Below, in pieces: positions 9,503-21,600 of a stretch of 64,000 nucleotides of DNA. The notes under the pieces were generated by a model. It did not search any database and had not been told where the DNA came from. It saw only the letters and a program-made list of their open reading frames with translations. The position numbers and the translations under genes were made by a program. The stretch covers positions 3,375,057 through 3,439,056 of the forward strand of contig NC_080049.1 of assembly GCF_026212465.1 (NCBI RefSeq), read 5' to 3'. This DNA is from Amaranthus tricolor. Its lineage: Eukaryota > Streptophyta > Magnoliopsida > Caryophyllales > Amaranthaceae. Position 1 is the stretch's first letter. Each line of letters opens with the position of its first letter.

Positions 9503-12046
9503 TCATCATCATCATCCTACCAGTATATCCCGCTCTTAGAAAACTAAGGCCAGGGTCTGGGGAGGGAAAGACGGTAGCAGCTCATACCCATAAAAGAGAG
9601 CGCGGGCAAAGGAGTCCCCCGGCTCGAGGAAGATAAAGAGTCATGAAAAACACGTGCAAGACAACTTAAGGCCTATAAAAAGAGGAACACTACCAAAGAA
9701 AACAAAGAACTAAAAAGAAAACAAACGATAATGGCAAGCGGTTAAGGGCACTAAAAGGTCAACTAGACGGACATCAGTAATCTAAAACGTGTATATGGTG
9801 TCTCCAACTGCTTCTATCCCTAGTCAGGTCCGCAGAGAGGTTCAACTCATGCAAGTCAACTCTTATTTGCTCATCCCAAGTTCTCCTTGATCTACCTCGA
9901 CTCCTCTTACCCTCTACTATAATGCTTTTTACCCTCCTCACAGGGGCGTCGAAAGTCTTCCTTTGCACATGACCAAACCACCTCAATCTATTCTCTCGCA
10001 TTTTACCAAATATAGGAGCTACCCCTTTTTTGTTCCTAAATTCTTGGTTCCTAATTCTATCCATCAATGTGTGTTCACACATCCACCTCAACATACGCAT
10101 TTCTGTGACTTCCATTTTATGTTTGAAAACCTTCTTTATCGACCAACATTCGGTTCCATATAGCAAAGCAAGTCTGATTGACGTCCGGTAGAATTTTCCT
10201 TTTAACTTGCTTGGGAATTTTCTATCATATAACACTGCGGTGGCTACTCGCCACTTAAGCCAACCCGCCTGTATACGATGCTTTATATCCCCGTCAATCT
10301 CCCCATCCCTTTGAATGATTGATCCCAAATATTTGTACTTGGTTGTGCTCTTAACAACTGTGGTCGTCGATGAACACCTCTGATTCACCTACCAGTGATG
10401 TCCCACTAAAGTCACAGCGCAAATACTCGGTCTTCGTACGGCTAATGCGCAAACCTTTACCTTTTAAAGCTTCCCTCCACTCATCCAATTTGTTACTAAC
10501 CTCTTCTCTAGTTTCTGCTACCAGCACTATGTTGTCCGCGGAAATCATGCACCACGGTACCGTCTCCCAAATAGATTTATAAATCTCTTCCATTATGACA
10601 GTAATAATGAAAGGGCTTAGAGCCGATCCCCGATGTAGTCCCCCTTTAACTGGAAACGACTCTGTTATCCCGACCAGTGTTTGAATGCTAGTCGAAACGC
10701 TGTCATACATATCCCGTATGGCCTCTATGTACACTGAAGGGATACCTCTAGCCTTGAGGCCATCCCAGATGACACGTCGTGGTATGCTATCATACGCTTT
10801 CTCCAAGTCAATGAACAACATATGTAGATCTTTCTTTCGCTCCCTATATTTCTCCATCAGTCTCCTCAAAATATGAATTGTCTCAGTGGTTGACCTTCCT
10901 GGCATAAAACCGAATTGGTGCTCTCTAATCACCGTTTCCTGTCTAAGTCTCCCCTCTATCACTCTTTCCCACAATTTCATTGTGTGGCTTAGAAGTTTGA
11001 TGCCTCTATAGTTGCCGCATACTTGCGCATCGCCTTTGTTCTTGAATAGAGGTACTAGTGTGCTATTCCTCCATTCTTCTGACATCTTATGTGTCCTCAA
11101 AATAATATTAAAAAGGTTTGTCAACCAACGAATGCCCTCTTCTTCTAAACCCTTCCACACCTCAATTGGGATGTTATCTGGCCCTACTGCCTTTGTTCTC
11201 CCCATCTTTTTGTTAGTTTCTCCTACTTCTCCTGTGGTAATATTCCTCGCTGGCTCGTATTCCCGTGGTCTTTGGGCATCCAAAATCTGATTATCCGCGT
11301 CCTTTGGTCCCCTTGACTTATTGAGCAACTGGAAAAAGTACTAGAGCCATCTAGTTTTGATCCCCTCTTAACTCAGGAGCACTCGTCCCTCCTCATCCTT
11401 GATGTATTTCACTGCCTCTAAGTCTTGCCGCTGTTTGGCCCTAGTCCTTACTAACTTGAAAATCTGTTTCTCTCCCTCTTTGGTATCAAGCTTCCCGTAC
11501 AAGTCCTCATAACCACGGTTTTTTGCCTTCGTTACAGCTTTTTTGGCCGCCCGCTTTGCTTCTTTATAGCTCACTCTCTTTTCAATCCTATCCTCCTCTT
11601 CCGTGCATACCATAAGTTCCTTAAATATTTTGTTTTTATCTTTTATCTTCTTTTCCACCTCATCGTTCCACCACCAAGACTATTTGAACACTTTTGGTTT
11701 ACCCAACGCTACCCCCAAGGTCTCTTCTGCCACTTTTCTTATGGTTTTCGCCATGTTCACCCACATCTCATTCGCATCCTCTGACTGGCTTGGGAAGCCC
11801 AAAAAACTTATCTCGTTTGCCAGGGTTGTGACCATATCTCCTCTGAGTCTCCCTCACATGATCTTACCCTTGGACTTGACCTTCTTTTCTGTGATTTTCT
11901 TCCTCATCCTGAAAACCAGTACTAGAAGTCTATGTTGTGTGGGCATCTCTATACCCAAAACCACCTTAAAATCCAAGCATGAGGCCCGATCTCCCTTGCG
12001 CACTAAAAAAATAATCAACTTGAGTTGCATGGCCACCGCTCTTATA
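9503..12046 (-). mobile_element. 5'-truncated RTE-type LINE
   Basis: This is a non-LTR retrotransposon on the minus strand. Its 3' end carries a short ATGATGATG-like tail (CATCATCATCATC on the plus strand at 9503-9516), typical of the RTE clade, and no long poly-A. The 5' end is truncated inside the endonuclease domain near 12046. The body is about 2.5 kb and encodes endonuclease C-terminus, reverse transcriptase and the C-terminal domain. It lies inside the tandem repeat at 8808-9502 and 12047-12120. No clear target duplication was found. 5' truncation is the usual outcome of LINE retrotransposition. Confidence 0.85.
9774..12036 (-). pseudogene. Dead RTE LINE ORF: endonuclease C-terminus, RT and C-terminal domain
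   Basis: The reading frame is broken into at least three pieces on the minus strand: 12036-11368 (endonuclease C-terminus with VRKGDRASCLD, then a Lys/Ala-rich linker), 11328-10351 (reverse transcriptase) and 10388-9774 (RT thumb and C-terminal domain with YKYLGSIIQ and LRWFGHVQR). Stops lie between 11368 and 11328, and the last two pieces overlap in different frames, so there is a frameshift near 10370. RT landmarks are visible: GPDNIPIEVWK, GFMPGRSTTE, FIDLEKAYDS and GGLHRGSALSP. The catalytic FADD box reads SADN (Asn codon at 10531-10533). Loss of that Asp would inactivate polymerase activity regardless of the frame breaks. Confidence 0.88.
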
Positions 12047-12120
12047 AGGTTGCTAATTGAATTGTAAGATTGTAGGATCTTGTTATGATTTTACCACTCA
12101 AAATATAATTTCACTTACAA

Positions 12121-12677
12121 TTGTAGGGTCCTTCGAACTCCACAATCTTATCTACAACCCGAATTACTCATTTGCTTTATATCATAGAATCGTAGATCAA
12201 AATCGAAAATTAATAGTAACAAACTCTACATCACATTTTTAGCGATGATCTTCATTGTAGTATTCGTTTCAAAATACAATTCATTGGAGTGTTTCCAAAT
12301 GAAGTAACTTATCGTAGTCCAAAAAACACAATTAACCTTCGCCCTCCTCATTTTTTACCCGATCAAAACCTTTGAAAACTCAAATCTTTCATCCAAAAGT
12401 TCATTTAGAGGTAGAGTTAGGCAATAGGTGCTCAATCTATTTCTGAGTTTTATGAGTTGTGTTTAGCACGTTTGCAAGTGGCGTGGGAAAGACTTAAAAA
12501 GGGTGCTTAAAACTTATAATGGCTGGCCTTTCACTTTGCACCAACACACACACATACACAACTTTTATCCTCAATAAAAACATTAACACAAAACTTCTTA
12601 AGCTTCATTTAAATTGTCATCTTTCTCCTAACACAAGTAGTAATTACCATCTATAGCCTCTTCCTAACTGTGAAATT
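12121..12677. other. 3' flank of the proteasome activator gene
   Basis: This non-coding stretch lies between the LINE-bearing repeat and the PA200 stop codon and probably includes the 3' untranslated region, reading on the minus strand. No exact AATAAA was found close to the stop, and the polyadenylation site cannot be placed. A short CA-rich run lies near 12543-12560. Confidence 0.4.
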
Positions 12678-15600
12678 TCAAGCGAAATACGAGGATGAAG
12701 ATGAAGTATCAGCAAGAACCTGCAACGCGGTAAGCAGTTAATGAAATATCAACCAGCATCTGTTGTATGGTTTATGCAATACAAATTTTTATATCTTTAA
12801 AATCAGATTACTCAGATACCTCCAACTGCTCTTCAGTAAATTGTTCTCTCTGGAAATTCCAAGTGTCTGCATGAGTTCGTCGAAACTCCGCAACAGCTTT
12901 AGTAACAGTTGATCTCACAGGTGACGGCTCACCAACAAAGCGAGCCAATAAGGTAACATGCTCTGGCAGCCAACTGAAGCAAAATATTCACTCCAGTCAA
13001 AAGACCAAACAAAAGCAACAAGTATCAAATGAATATAATGCTATACGAATACGGAATGAGCAATAAGTTATGTACATATGCTCGTGGCTCACTATAGATT
13101 TCTTCTCTCTTCTCGAACTCTAGCAGAGTCGTGAAGCCGGCTGATGAAATGGCTTCAACCCATGATGTTTAAAGTTTTTATTGCCATTGTAGCAGACTTG
13201 AGGTGCTATGCTAGTACTATGAAAATACAAGTTAATACTAAGTTTGTACCCAAGGATCTTTCACTATCCCTCTTTTTAGCCGTCTCCAAAAGATCTTCTG
13301 TTTCTCTTTTTCCTTTTTTTTACTTCAAAAAACCATATAATTGTGATACTAGGATCCAATTTGTAGTAGTTTCTCTTAAAATTTTCTACTCTATGAACGT
13401 GCAACTATTATAATCCCATTCATCCATTTTTCTTAATCTCCATGCCAAATTTAAACAGAAAGATCAAAAGAGTTCCCCAAAACTTGTAAGACGACATTCA
13501 AAATCATCAAACATTTTTAAAAAAATGTTCAGGTTGCTACTGCTTTACCCAGAATCAACCAAATTATTGAAAAAGATCATCAAAGTTGGAGCATATTGTA
13601 TCACTGCAAAATATATACTACAACATTTATAAAAAGAATTTCAAAAAAGAAAGATAAATGATATACTACTTTATTCGGTTTAGGGTTTTTTGGCTCAAAG
13701 TAAAATTAATGCTTATGACATCACTATTAATTTAGTGGATAACTTTGAAACATACAACTAATTGAACATTTTGTATAATTAATCAACTATTACTGCAATG
13801 TTCCTTACCATAACTGGATATAACCAAATAATTAAACACTAATTATAAGAAATGAGATAGTCAAGTGAAATTTTGCTTGATGCGCTAAATGCATACTTAT
13901 TGGTGTGTGCTGAGTGCTGATCATTACCAGGTGTTTTGCGGGTGAGCTACTGGCCTCTGCTCTCACATGCTCTCCATGGCATAGAATCCTTTAACCAATT
14001 CATGCACCTTTCTTAATGTCAGATTATAGTATGAGCCCACTCTAACTTACGGCCAAGATCTGCCACTAACTTACGGATTCCCCCTCCCCCCTCTTGAGTC
14101 AGCTCTTGAATAAGCTCTTTCTGTAACATCTCTGCTATCCTATGAATTAATACAAATCTTCTACGCACGTGAGCTGGAAAATATGGTATTCCCAATTCCC
14201 CATTCATCCACTTTTCTAAATCTCCCTGCTAACTGCAAAGAGCAAGCAGAAAGACTTTTTACGAATAGTAGGATTAGTAAATACTAATCCTGCCTATTTA
14301 TATAGGTTTGGATTTCTGGTTTAAAATGAATTATAGTTTAGTCAAATGCTTATTCTATATTTCGAGCGTTGACATTGTTATTAATCATTTGAATACGATG
14401 TAAATTATTACTCAAAGATTTTTCTGTAAAGCAAAGGAATGTTTCCAAACTGCATGAAATTGCATTATATTGTGAATCATCTTGCTTCTTGTTTAAAGTT
14501 CAGATTGGCCTCCTCATGTAGCCCTAAAATTCAGGAACACATTAACATTGTTCTGAATAGAGGTGTTCAACGTGCCGAGTCGGAGAAAAATCTAAATGGG
14601 CCGGGTTATGTCAAATTTAAACAGCCGGGGCGGGTCCAATCCCATTTAAACCCGACCCACTTTGACCCCTTTTTTCTAAGTTCATATAATAGTTTTTTTT
14701 ATTCTACTTTCTGGCCCGTTCGGTCGACCCACCTATGTATATAATAATATCATATAAAAATATAAAAAAAAAGTGGTAAAATTTTTTTTCCTACCGATTC
14801 CTATAATAATCCGACCTGGTTCGACCCTTTAAACCACGGCCCGTAATGGCACGACCCATTATTGACCCGACCTGCTAATGACCCGTCAAAATGTGAGCCG
14901 ATCCTTGACCCGTTGGATCGACCCGCCCCGTTAAGCACCTCTAGTTCTGAACGTAATTGACCAGCTATCAGCAAATATCCCCCCTCCTTAAATAATCAAC
15001 TTTTACCATCACAAAAATATTTATGGTTTTATGATTTATCAATGCACTGTATCGCACAAAACATGATCTAGTAAGACCAAAGGATAAAAAAGAAGCATTC
15101 CAATGCAGGGTAAGAAAACAACATATCCCAGAAACAAGATATCTCCGGTTTACCAAATATAGAGAAGTGGATAATAATGTCTGGTAGGTAGTAGCAATAA
15201 TCAAGAGATAAAATTAGGAACTTCCACATTTACCTTGGCATATCATATGGAACAGACAGGACGCAAGCTGTCAGCGCAAGCACAGCACCATGAACAAAAG
15301 CAACAGAATATGCTGTTTTTCTGCCATTTCACATAGAAAAATAAAATGGCTGAGAGAATTCACATAACCCATCCAACAAACAAAGACACTGAACCCTAAA
15401 GTGCTCAGAGCATCGGTGCAAAATAGGCAATCCAAAATTAATTGTGTTAAAGGTACAGGATAAAATAGCAACGCCGTAATGTCATGACTATTTTTATGCA
15501 GTAGCAGTATATTAGAGGAGACGGGGAGCATGAGTTTGTGAAAACAATATATCAAATGCTCGAATCCCTATAGAAGAAGAAAGAAGCATGAATCTTTTTT

Positions 15601-18600
15601 CTTTTCTATCCAGCCGGTTCTACTTAAGACATCATACCAAAAATGGGACGTGTACAAAGAGATGATGGCCATCATCAGGACACAGCAGACTTGGAACTTC
15701 GATGGCTCTCAAAAATGTATTCAGAATTCAGATACTACAACATATTTAGAGCTAGAAACAGATGGATTGAAAACGGCCATGAGCTTCAAGGCTCTTCAAG
15801 CAATCATAGCAGGCAAGGGAAAACTGAGCCAAGGCCCATTCACGCTGCAGATCAAGTCAGGCTAGCAGACTATATCATAGGTTCTATTCTCTTAAAATTT
15901 ATATTTAATTAAAAATGAAGGACCCCATGATCCTAGTGGGGCTTATGCTTGAAATTGCTAGTGGTCATGCGCTGCCTAACTTCCATATTTTGTGCTGTGC
16001 AAAGCTAGAGTGTGCGGCCTCATATTCGGTCAGACTCAGGCCCACAGCATACCACACTATCACTAAAAAGAAAAGGCAGCTTTTCAAAGATCTCACCTTT
16101 GTTTTTTCTTAAGAATAAGAGTTGCCTCCCTAAATGCCCTTCCACGGAAGTCTTCAGCAAGAATTTCATCCCCACCTTTCATCAAGCCAGCTAAAACAGC
16201 TGCTGCATGTTCTCGTACCTATAAACATTAGCAGAACCAAAAAAGGATATTTAATTCAAGCTACAAAAAGTACTATATAAAAATTAATTTTTAAACTAGA
16301 TCCATGAGCACAAATTTAGATTATTTTTCTATGTAAAGACTGATTGCTCAAAGCATAAATACAAATGCCACTTAAACAAAAGGCATATATTTCAAGGTCA
16401 CTAATCGCTACCATTGCCTTGACGTATGATCCCTCCGTCACATAGTGTTCTTCCCACTTTCAGTTTCAGACATACAATAAAGTTCTTCCACTCTTAAATT
16501 CCCTTCTGGTATTTCTAAACATTTTTTCTCCCCCACTAAAAGTACAAAAACACATTTACTTTTTTCCTTGTCCCCACTCACAACTATACTAAGTGGGATG
16601 AACATGATGGGTTGACATTGGTTAACAGATTAAAAACTGAGTAGTAGAGATATGAAGAATGAAATGGGGTTATAGATCATTAGAAGTTAAAGCATTAGAT
16701 CATAAATCAAAGAAAATATAGAAGTCAAATTGCATCAGCTTAAGCTTAGGTTATTATTTGGTATGTTATCAAGGCCTTGTGAACCACTGACTTATGTATC
16801 GAGAAAAGTTTGCTATCTCTTGTACAAGATGCATATATAGCACAACAGTTTGTACATATATCTCGGAAGCAGGTCTTCTAAAAAGTATGGATGAAACAAA
16901 TCCATGTTCCCATACCACACCTTGAAGTTGAAACATATACTAGTTGTTTACCGCCCTCCTTGTGTGTTTCATGTCTCCTTCTTTGCGTAGTCTTATCCAC
17001 ATAGGTTCACTAACCAGCACATTTCAGAGAGTGATTGTCACAAACAACCACCACTAAGATCAAACATTTAAGAACCTAAATACAAAAGAATCCAAACAAC
17101 CATTTTGTAAAGAATTTTCCATGTTTTTTTAATAAAAAGTAGAGAAGCATACTAATCAACCCTTGTTTGAGCATCTTAATGCATAGAAAACTAAAAACAA
17201 ATCTGTAATAAAACACATCAGATTGCTGAAACTATTCAAAAGTTTATCGCAGGAAATGAATACATGCATCAACTTCGATCTACCATACAAAATTACATAT
17301 TGCAATTCATGGGTACATGGAAGGAAACTTACCTCTACTTGGCCATCTATGAGTAACTTTTCAACAATAGTCCAAATTTGTAGTTTTTCAGCATGTGGAA
17401 GGACAAAATTGTGCCTGTTATGAACAAAAGAGCAAAGATGAAATCAACAAAAAAAAATATAGATCAGAAAATAAAAAGCATGAGATTGCTAAAACATTAC
17501 CTAAACATAAATGAACGGAGATATGTCAATGTAGCAGATCTGGTCCGCCAATTAGAATCATTAGCTGACTTATGGATAACAGCAACAGCATTTTTACGAT
17601 GTGGTTCTTCAAAGATAGTCCATTTTAACAATTCAAAAGCAGCTTTTGCCAATGTTGATAAATCTTTATTTGATATATCCTTCAAAAGCCAAAACAGGTT
17701 TTCATTTAACAAGTTTACATGCTCTGCTTTTATACACAACTCTAGTTCAGACTTCACCCAATGTCTTCTTAATGCTTAAAAAAAATAAAAAACGGAATAG
17801 TGACATTTTATTATGGTCTTTCTACCTCCCACTCTTTTCTTATACATATTTAGGAAATAAGATTCTTCCTGTCTCTTTATTTTTTTTTTTTTGATAAATG
17901 TCCGATAAAGGTCCCTTTACTTTTCACTCTCTCTAAAGATGAGAAGATTTTAAAGAGAAAAGAAAAGACAGGAGATAAAGAGTCAGAAGTACAGGACAGA
18001 CAAAAACTATTTTCAATGTAACTGATGTTTGACAACCTGTCATTATTTACAACAGAACCAACGTCTTGATGAAAGAGTTATCTATGATGCAAACTGAAAA
18101 AAGGGAATTAAAATTATTCAATAAATGAGGACACTAGACAACCATACAAGACAGGAAGCAACGAGAACAAGAAATCACTTAGCACACCTGCAAAGAAATC
18201 ACAGGGTAAAGAATGCCGACAATTGTCTCCATCAAAAACAAGGCTCTGCCTGACTTCAGCAACGCAATGACAAAATGGAACAACTGCACATTGTAAAAAC
18301 AATAAATTAGACTATACTCAGTTTTGAATCTGCAATAAATCATGTGATCGCACAATTAGATAAATCCAAGCCAGTGACTTCCACGTCAGAGGTTGTAATG
18401 TTTGATTTCCCCCAACCACGACACAACTTTATCCATAGAGTTACAGCAAGCTGATACTTATTCTCGAAGAAGAAATGATATACCGTTTCCATCCTCTTTA
18501 CATCTTCTACAGAATCATTTGGGATCCTATTTTCCTGGAATACATCTGCATCTGCATCAATATGGTCGGAGTGAGTTGTTTTCTGAATTCTAATGGCACA

Positions 18601-21600
18601 TTCAGTAGCTTGATCCAACAGAAGCTGACTCCAACTACCCTCAGCTATCTCTTCACCCACACTACGGCTTCCACTTAGGTCAGGATAAGAACGGGCATAT
18701 AATCTATGGAGCTGAACATTTGAGCATAATACACAAAGGATAACACCCACAGCTTCCCTTACCTGTCCGACAAAAGTTTGCACTTTGATAGTCAGAACTT
18801 CTAGGCAGAGACAATGCTACGAAAAGATGCAAAGACAAATGATTCTTCCAACTATGAGTCAAATATTTACAGCATGTAAAAGTAATAAACTTGAACAAAC
18901 ACGAAACCTTGACTCAGTTTTACAAGGCGCAAACCACATCAAAGCACAAAAGGGTCCCAGAACATAGATGCAAGGAACAAGGCGAAAGCAGAGTTTTGGT
19001 GAGGCACACTTTTTTTGCACCAAATCTCATAAAACAATTCTTAAGCGTATTTGATACATAAAACAACATCAAATACACATTATAATTGCATATAAGATCG
19101 AAAACATAATTATATTTGCTCTAAGCCACTAATATAGTGCATAATAGCACAAGAGGGTACTTTAACCCACATTCTAAAACATTATGTCTTATTATTATCA
19201 CATTGTTCAATAAGAAAAAAGAAAAAGAAGACAGAAAAATCAAAGACAAAAATTCAAAGAAGAATGTTAATGTAAGTGCCAAAATTCATGACTTTGAATA
19301 TTTAATCGAACATGCCTTAGCTTGTACTTTGGAGAGGAACGATGAGGATGTGTCGAGTATAAGTGAATTGAAGTGTGGAACGGTTCATGAGGTGTTTAAC
19401 ATGGAGCATTAGAGGTTCCATTGAGGTGAGGAACCATGCCTTGTACAAGTCAAGGCATGGGATGAATGGTTGCCCGATCGAGGCAACGTGAGAAGAAATG
19501 AACAGAAGGCAGCAGTAAGGCTGCTCGTTTGAGCGACTGTTATGCTCATTTGAGCAGCACTTCAGTGGGCAAGCAGTAGCATTCTGGTTTGAGTGCTCGT
19601 TGAGCATGATGTGGGCTCGTTCAAGCACTCCACCGAGGATGCTTTCTGATCAGTTTCAGCTATGTGGGTGGTATTGAAGGGTGATTTATTTTCTGTTTAT
19701 TGCCATGTTCATTGTCATACTTAATTATTATGTTTATAGTGGGTGTAAATTGTGTGGTGTAATGGTGATTAATGTGTGGTTCTAGAATGATGTACTCCTT
19801 GCCTATAAAAGGATACACCATTTATAAAACAAAAAGCACCACAAACACACGAACTTGCGAGAGGGCTATTTCATTGTAAGAAACTTGAGTGTTCTTCATA
19901 GAATTAGTATTGTGATCTTGAGAAAATTGTTCTCAAGATAGGGGAGGGTTATTTATATATTGTATTGTTCAATCTAATTATAAATAAACTTTATTTGAGG
20001 GGGAGGTATCCAAGATACCTCATAAACAATTGAGTTCATCTTTTCTTGTAATTCTCATCTTGTTTTTCCATTGTTGAACCACTTAATACTTTCATTTCAA
20101 AGAATAAAGAGGAAAAATTAAAGAAAAACTAGCAGAAAGAAGTAGATGAAAAAGCCTAAAGAGATGCAACAGTGAAAAAAAAGGAAGCTCCCCAAGTGAA
20201 AAAAGCCTGAAGAGATGCAAGAGTGAAATTTAAGGCCTCCAAGCAAGTCCTTATTTTTTTTTTCCCTTTTCTCTCTCTTCGAAAACCTCGAAATCTCTTT
20301 TCTTTTTCTTCGTCTCTCTTTGAATAAGACAAATTATTTAGTCTCATTTTTCAAAATTTTAAAATTTTTATCCCCCAAAAGCGAAAACATAAAAGTGGAT
20401 GTCCTTAGAGACGCATTTTAAAACTAAAATTTTGCTCGATCTACAACATGAAAAATAAGAAAGAGTAAGGAATACAACAAAAATTGTTCACTTCACCACT
20501 ACGAATGACGTAAAAGCATGTTATCAAGAAAATCCACATATATATGATTTGGTCACATCTTAGGGCTGCAAAGTTATGACTTATAACATAAGACGAGCAA
20601 TACAAGTATCACTGCAAGAAAAATTGTTAACCAAATTGAAAACTGAAGACAACTACTGAACTACCATGATGAAATTAAAAAATTAAAAAGAGAAGAACTG
20701 TAGTAAATGAATATGAAGACAAAATCAAATAAGCTATGCAAACAACGATGAAGTGGCGGAGGCTAAGGATTCGGAAGACAGTAGCTTTTAGGTTGATGGT
20801 AAGCATACTTTAAAGCTGACTTAGATTTTCAAGACAAGGGAGACCTAGAAGAAATTTGCAAGCTATGCAATCTACAACGAATGAATTCAGAAGACAATAG
20901 CTTTCAGGTTGATACTAAGCATACTTAAAAGTCAATTTAGATTTTCAAGACAAGTGATGTCCATAAGAGATTTGCATCGAAGAGAATGGTAACAGCATCC
21001 TCTAACAATTTTGAAAGTTTGGGCATTTGTACAAGTACTATGTCGAGATTTTAAAGATTGTTCAAATAAAGTTACCACTTCCCAATAATAAGTTATTAGA
21101 TTTGTTTTGCGCTCAACAACTTTATCTTCTGCATTAGCCACTATCACAGTGACAACTCGTAATATAGTAAATACTCCATAAATTATCAAAAAGACCCTTC
21201 CTTATGAGATGGATAATTTCCAACGTAAATATTACATCATTTACAAAGATGTATATTAAGAAACATAGAAATGCAGTCCATAATAATTAAACAAGGTATA
21301 GAGAATCCTAGCACAGATGAACTAATTTAACCTTAGCACCTCGCAAAGCTCATAATAGAAACACCTCTTTCTGTCGTCTACAGTATATGCAAGTGATAGC
21401 ACAAAGAGACAAATCTAACATGTAAAAAGAAGATAAAGACTTACTTGTGCAGATGAATGACTCATATTAAGCAACAACTCATTTAGTAGTCTCTGGTGCT
21501 GCAGTAGTTCAGCTTCTGGCATATTAGGAGGCGACACTTCTATAAATACAGCTGCCAAAAAAGCATAACGTTTGGCAATAACAGTAGTATTTGCAGTCTG

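Noticed and set aside
9963..12067. Plus-strand open frames across the LINE
   Set aside because: Antisense shadows of the minus-strand RT pseudogene; no family match.
15643..15912. Plus-strand open frames of 71-89 codons in PA200 intron 32
   Set aside because: Looks somewhat protein-like but matches no family I know, and has no splice or promoter context; not enough to call a gene.
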